From: Chryseolinea lacunae
Lineage (GTDB): Bacteria; Bacteroidota; Bacteroidia; Cytophagales; Cyclobacteriaceae
Length of the DNA: 64,000 nt
Direction: 5' to 3'
Assembly (NCBI RefSeq): GCF_016735595.1
Contig: NZ_JAERRB010000012.1
Location: 62,001-126,000 of the forward strand
The position numbers and the translations under genes are program-made. The notes under the pieces were generated by a model. That model was not told the origin of the DNA and made no database searches. It was given only the letters and a program-made list of their open reading frames with translations. This document shows positions 63,328-64,000 of the stretch, piece by piece; positions within the stretch are counted from its first letter, which is position 1; each line of letters begins with the position of its first letter.

Positions 63328-64000
63328 TTACGCCTCACGTGCCGGTAGGTCTGACGTTTCTTTCTTCTGAAACCGGACCGTCACAAAAGCTCCGGCCAAT
63401 GCACTGACGGCATTGACTGAAAAGAACAACATGGAAAATGCGACCGCTTTATTTTGCTCGATCGAGAGGTAGCGCGCCGCCAAAACAAAAACCAGCTCGC
63501 GCACCCCAATGCCGCCCAGTGTGACGGGCGCAATGGTGGCCAGCGAGGAAACAAAAAACACCGCGACATACACCCCCATTTCGCCGGGCGCAACGTGCAT
63601 GCCGGCAAACAACAGGAGCGCCGCCACTCCCTGCAGGCTTTGGATGGTCAGCGCAAGGCCATTCCCCCACCCGGCCAACGCCGCATACTCCGGCGCCAGC
63701 CATCGCGTGGCGCCATAGAACACCGGAAACACCAGCACCGTGGCCACGCCCACCAAGAGCTTTACCAACGGGAGGGCATCCAACGCCGGCAGCAACACCA
63801 CCAGCAACAACGACAAAAACAACAAGGCCACGGCACCGCTCACACGATCCCACAACACGGCCTTAAAAACGTTTCGCCACGAAATGCCCAGCGCCTTCGA
63901 AATGATCACAATCTTATAGCCATCGCCGCCAATGCCCCCGGGCAGGAAGAGGTTATAGAACATGCCCTTGTAATAGAGCAACAGGTTTTCGCGCGTGGTG
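63328..64000 (-). CDS. LPG-synthase-type membrane protein (UPF0104), 5' end missing
   Basis: The reading frame stays open to the right edge, so at least the N-terminal third is missing; 224 residues are visible. YYKGMFYNLFLPGGIGGDGY is the conserved loop of the lysylphosphatidylglycerol synthase transmembrane region (PF03706), followed by helices with RVSGAVALLFLSLLLVVLLP and the final TLGGIGVRELVFVLAARYL. Such proteins flip or build lipids or glycan carriers. The substrate is unknown. No fused aminoacyl-transfer domain is present in the visible part. Confidence 0.88.
   Translation of the reverse strand, partial: TTRENLLLYYKGMFYNLFLPGGIGGDGYKIVIISKALGISWRNVFKAVLWDRVSGAVALLFLSLLLVVLLPALDALPLVKLLVGVATVLVFPVFYGATRWLAPEYAALAGWGNGLALTIQSLQGVAALLLFAGMHVAPGEMGVYVAVFFVSSLATIAPVTLGGIGVRELVFVLAARYLSIEQNKAVAFSMLFFSVNAVSALAGAFVTVRFQKKETSDLPAREA

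Overview
The window looks like a chromosomal segment of a Bacteroidota bacterium, most likely of the Cytophagales type (Chryseolinea/Ohtaekwangia-like; this placement is inferred). The supporting evidence is: two giant secreted proteins ending in type IX secretion sorting domains, one of type A and one of type B; a SusC/SusD pair with FecR and an ECF sigma factor; several promoters of the Bacteroidota form TTTG-N19..21-TAnnTTTG; and little sign of Shine-Dalgarno sequences. I see no rRNA, tRNA, CRISPR array, prophage or complete insertion sequence.

Layout. At 0.4-3.8 kb there is an ArsR regulator overlapping an AHSA1/SRPBCC gene, a HAD phosphatase, a DoxX-like membrane protein and a J-domain/KTSC protein. 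At 4.0-6.0 kb there is an AT-rich orphan lipoprotein and a membrane acyltransferase-like protein. At 6.1-15.0 kb lies a five-gene leftward operon: a Tir-chaperone/YbjN-like protein, PspA/IM30, a YqiJ/NfeD-type OB-fold membrane protein, flotillin (YqiK type) and a 1612-residue AAA+ ATPase. It diverges from an XRE regulator across a compact double promoter. This is the most interesting system in the window: an envelope or membrane-remodelling module built around an ESCRT-III-like protein, a membrane scaffold and a large ATPase.

At 15.8-21.9 kb are mixed housekeeping and accessory genes: GNAT, a MacB/FtsX permease, a LamG/DUF1080-like protein, an F420-type oxidoreductase with an upstream Crp-family regulator, and a DUF1801 protein. 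At 22.3-31.2 kb the two giant T9SS substrates lie 6 bp apart: an SBBP/PKD protein, and an M4 metalloprotease fused to a seven-repeat VCBS region and Fn3-like repeats. At 31.2-33.8 kb is a leftward ArsR-SRPBCC-DoxX-DUF4256-YdeI cluster whose first two genes are paralogous to the pair at 0.4 kb and use the same promoter geometry but a different putative operator. At 34-41.7 kb are a 5'-3' exonuclease, KatG, a TPR histidine kinase and a CPA2 antiporter.

At 42-56 kb is a polysaccharide-utilisation locus: FecR, SusC (with a signalling STN domain), SusD, a terminator-like hairpin, then GH63-like and GH36-like enzymes, with the ECF sigma gene divergent and a phytanoyl-CoA-dioxygenase-like gene behind it. 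At 56-64 kb are a repeat-containing lipoprotein, a MscS channel, a 225-bp MITE/REPIN-like element with a 60-bp tandem repeat beside it, an outer-membrane-barrel candidate, a two-gene membrane pair of unknown function, and a truncated LPG-synthase-type membrane protein running off the end.
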